Below are positions 63,051-64,000 of a stretch of DNA of 64,000 nt, one piece after another. The notes below the pieces were generated by a model. That model did not search any database. It had not been told where the DNA came from and was given only the letters and a program-made list of their open reading frames with translations. Source of the DNA: Goekera deserti (GTDB lineage: Bacteria; Actinomycetota; Actinomycetes; Mycobacteriales; Geodermatophilaceae); the NCBI RefSeq assembly GCF_010685995.1, contig NZ_JAAGWK010000009.1, positions 62,001 through 126,000 on the forward strand, given 5' to 3'. Positions within the stretch are counted from its first letter, which is position 1; each line of letters starts with the position of its first letter. Position numbers and translations under genes: made by a program.

Positions 63051-64000
63051 ATGGGCGCCGTGACCGGCCACATGACCCCTGAGCAGTTCCGCCAGCACGG
63101 CCACGAGGTCGTGGACTGGATCGCCGACTACTGGTCGCGGCTGGAGACCCTGCCGGTGCGCTCGCCGCTGGCACCCGGCGACGTCCGGGCCGGGCTGCCC
63201 GCGCAGGCACCGGAGCAGGGCGAGCCGGTCTCGGCGATGCTGGCCGACCTCGACCGGGTCGTCGTCCCCGGGCTCACGCACTGGCAGCACCCCGGCTTCT
63301 TCGGCTACTTCCCGGCCAACACGTCCGGGCCCTCGGTGCTCGGCGACCTGGTCTCCGCCGGGCTCGGCGTGCAGGGCATGTCCTGGGTGACCAGCCCGGC
63401 CGCCACCGAGCTCGAGCAGCACGTCCTGGACTGGCTGGCTGACCTGCTCGACCTGCCCGCGGCGTTCCGCTCCACCGGCACCGGCGGCGGCGTGGTGCAG
63501 GACTCCAGCTCCGGGGCCAACCTGGTCGCCCTGCTGGCCGCGCTGCACCGGGTCAGCAAGGGCGCCACCGTCCGCGGCGGCGTGCTGCCCGACGACCAGC
63601 TCGTCTACGTCTCCGCCGAGACGCACTCCTCCATGGAGAAGGCGGTGCGGATCGCCGGCCTGGGCAGCGACGCCGTCCGGATCGTCGAGGTGGACGCCGA
63701 CCTGGCCATGCGCCCGGCGGCGCTCGCCGCGCGGCTGCAGCGCGACCGCGACCGGGGCTTCACCCCGGTCATGGTCTGCGCCACCGTCGGGACGACGTCG
63801 ACGACCGCGGTGGACCCGCTGGCCGAGATCGGCCCGATCTGCCGGGAGCACGGCGTCTGGCTGCACGTGGACGCCGCCTACGCCGGGGTCAGCGCCGTCG
63901 TCCCCGAGCTGCGCCACCTGCAGGCCGGCCTGGAGTGGGCCGACAGCTACACCACCGACGCGCACAAGTGGCTGCTCACCGGCTTCGACGCCACCTTGTT
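63051..64000 (+). CDS. Pyridoxal-dependent decarboxylase (aromatic-L-amino-acid decarboxylase type), partial
   Basis: First 317 residues of a group II PLP decarboxylase; the gene runs off the window. Landmarks: HWQHPGFFGYFPAN, SPAATELEQHVLDWLADLL, DSSSGANLVALLAALHR (cofactor phosphate), ETHSSMEKAVRIAGL, ATVGTTSTTAVDPLAEI, WLHVDAAYAGV (Asp to pyridine N) and DAHKWLLTGFD with the Schiff-base Lys. ATG at 63051 has GAGGG 5 bases upstream. Substrate (tryptophan, tyrosine, DOPA or phenylalanine) cannot be told from this part. Confidence 0.93.
   Translation, partial: MGAVTGHMTPEQFRQHGHEVVDWIADYWSRLETLPVRSPLAPGDVRAGLPAQAPEQGEPVSAMLADLDRVVVPGLTHWQHPGFFGYFPANTSGPSVLGDLVSAGLGVQGMSWVTSPAATELEQHVLDWLADLLDLPAAFRSTGTGGGVVQDSSSGANLVALLAALHRVSKGATVRGGVLPDDQLVYVSAETHSSMEKAVRIAGLGSDAVRIVEVDADLAMRPAALAARLQRDRDRGFTPVMVCATVGTTSTTAVDPLAEIGPICREHGVWLHVDAAYAGVSAVVPELRHLQAGLEWADSYTTDAHKWLLTGFDATL

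Noticed and set aside
63051-64000. Start of a specialised-metabolite cluster
   Set aside because: Only one decarboxylase gene is visible; no other biosynthetic genes support this.

Overview
This is a very GC-rich actinobacterial chromosome segment. Gene order closely follows the conserved actinobacterial core known from mycobacteria: the rarA, alaS, ruvX, mltG block; aspS, hisS, relA, apt, secFD, yajC, ruvCAB, pdxST; pimA, patA, pgsA, HIT, thrS; and coaE, rpsA, polA, pdtaR. An SsgA-like gene, an orphan DUF559 gene and short palindromic intergenic elements suggest a Geodermatophilaceae-type organism (Blastococcus, Modestobacter or Geodermatophilus). That assignment is an inference and was not checked against a database.

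Layout. 1-7.5 kb (minus): mltG (cut by the window edge), ruvX, a low-complexity protein, alaS, two small membrane proteins and rarA. 7.5-10.3 kb is accessory: an aldo-keto reductase, a DUF559/AbiEi-like gene bracketed by two related imperfect palindromes, a LuxR helix-turn-helix remnant and a beta-carbonic anhydrase. 10.4-15.1 kb (minus): aspS, a second aldo-keto reductase, hisS and a metallo-beta-lactamase-fold hydrolase. 15.4-19.0 kb (plus): two cyclophilin-type isomerases, a DUF3105 lipoprotein, another lipoprotein and two small proteins of unknown function. 19.0-31.0 kb (minus): relA, apt, secF, secD, yajC, ruvB, ruvA, ruvC (with a LexA box), yebC, pdxT, pdxS. 31.1-38.7 kb (minus): lemA, the phosphatidylinositol mannoside genes pimA-patA-pgsA, a HIT protein, thrS and an HNH/MOSC reading frame.

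38.7-41.6 kb (plus): a leader peptide, an SsuD-like flavin monooxygenase and an MHS-family transporter, which read as a sulfur-starvation unit. 41.6-45.4 kb holds four tRNA genes, an RskA/SigK-like anti-sigma/sigma pair, the SsgA-like gene and coaE. 46-53.3 kb (minus): a lipoprotein, rpsA, a secreted protein and polA, with a plus-strand methyltransferase between. 53.4-64 kb: a thioesterase, an acetyltransferase, a branched-chain amino acid ABC transporter (livHMGF, plus) with its binding protein on the opposite strand, pdtaR, an odd tRNA with anticodon CAA, and the start of a pyridoxal-dependent decarboxylase.

Most genes overlap by the 4-base ATGA/GTGA junction, indicating translational coupling. 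Several promoters show a TAGNNT box 6-8 bases before the start codon, the pattern of leaderless mRNAs. The most striking observation is that the liv-type substrate-binding protein is circularly permuted: its canonical C-terminal half comes first, directly after the lipoprotein signal. Other notable points are a LivH permease with an added exported N-terminal domain, an HNH nuclease frame running into a MOSC domain without a stop, and a tRNA-Leu-like gene with a short variable arm. No CRISPR array, prophage, insertion sequence or rRNA gene was seen.
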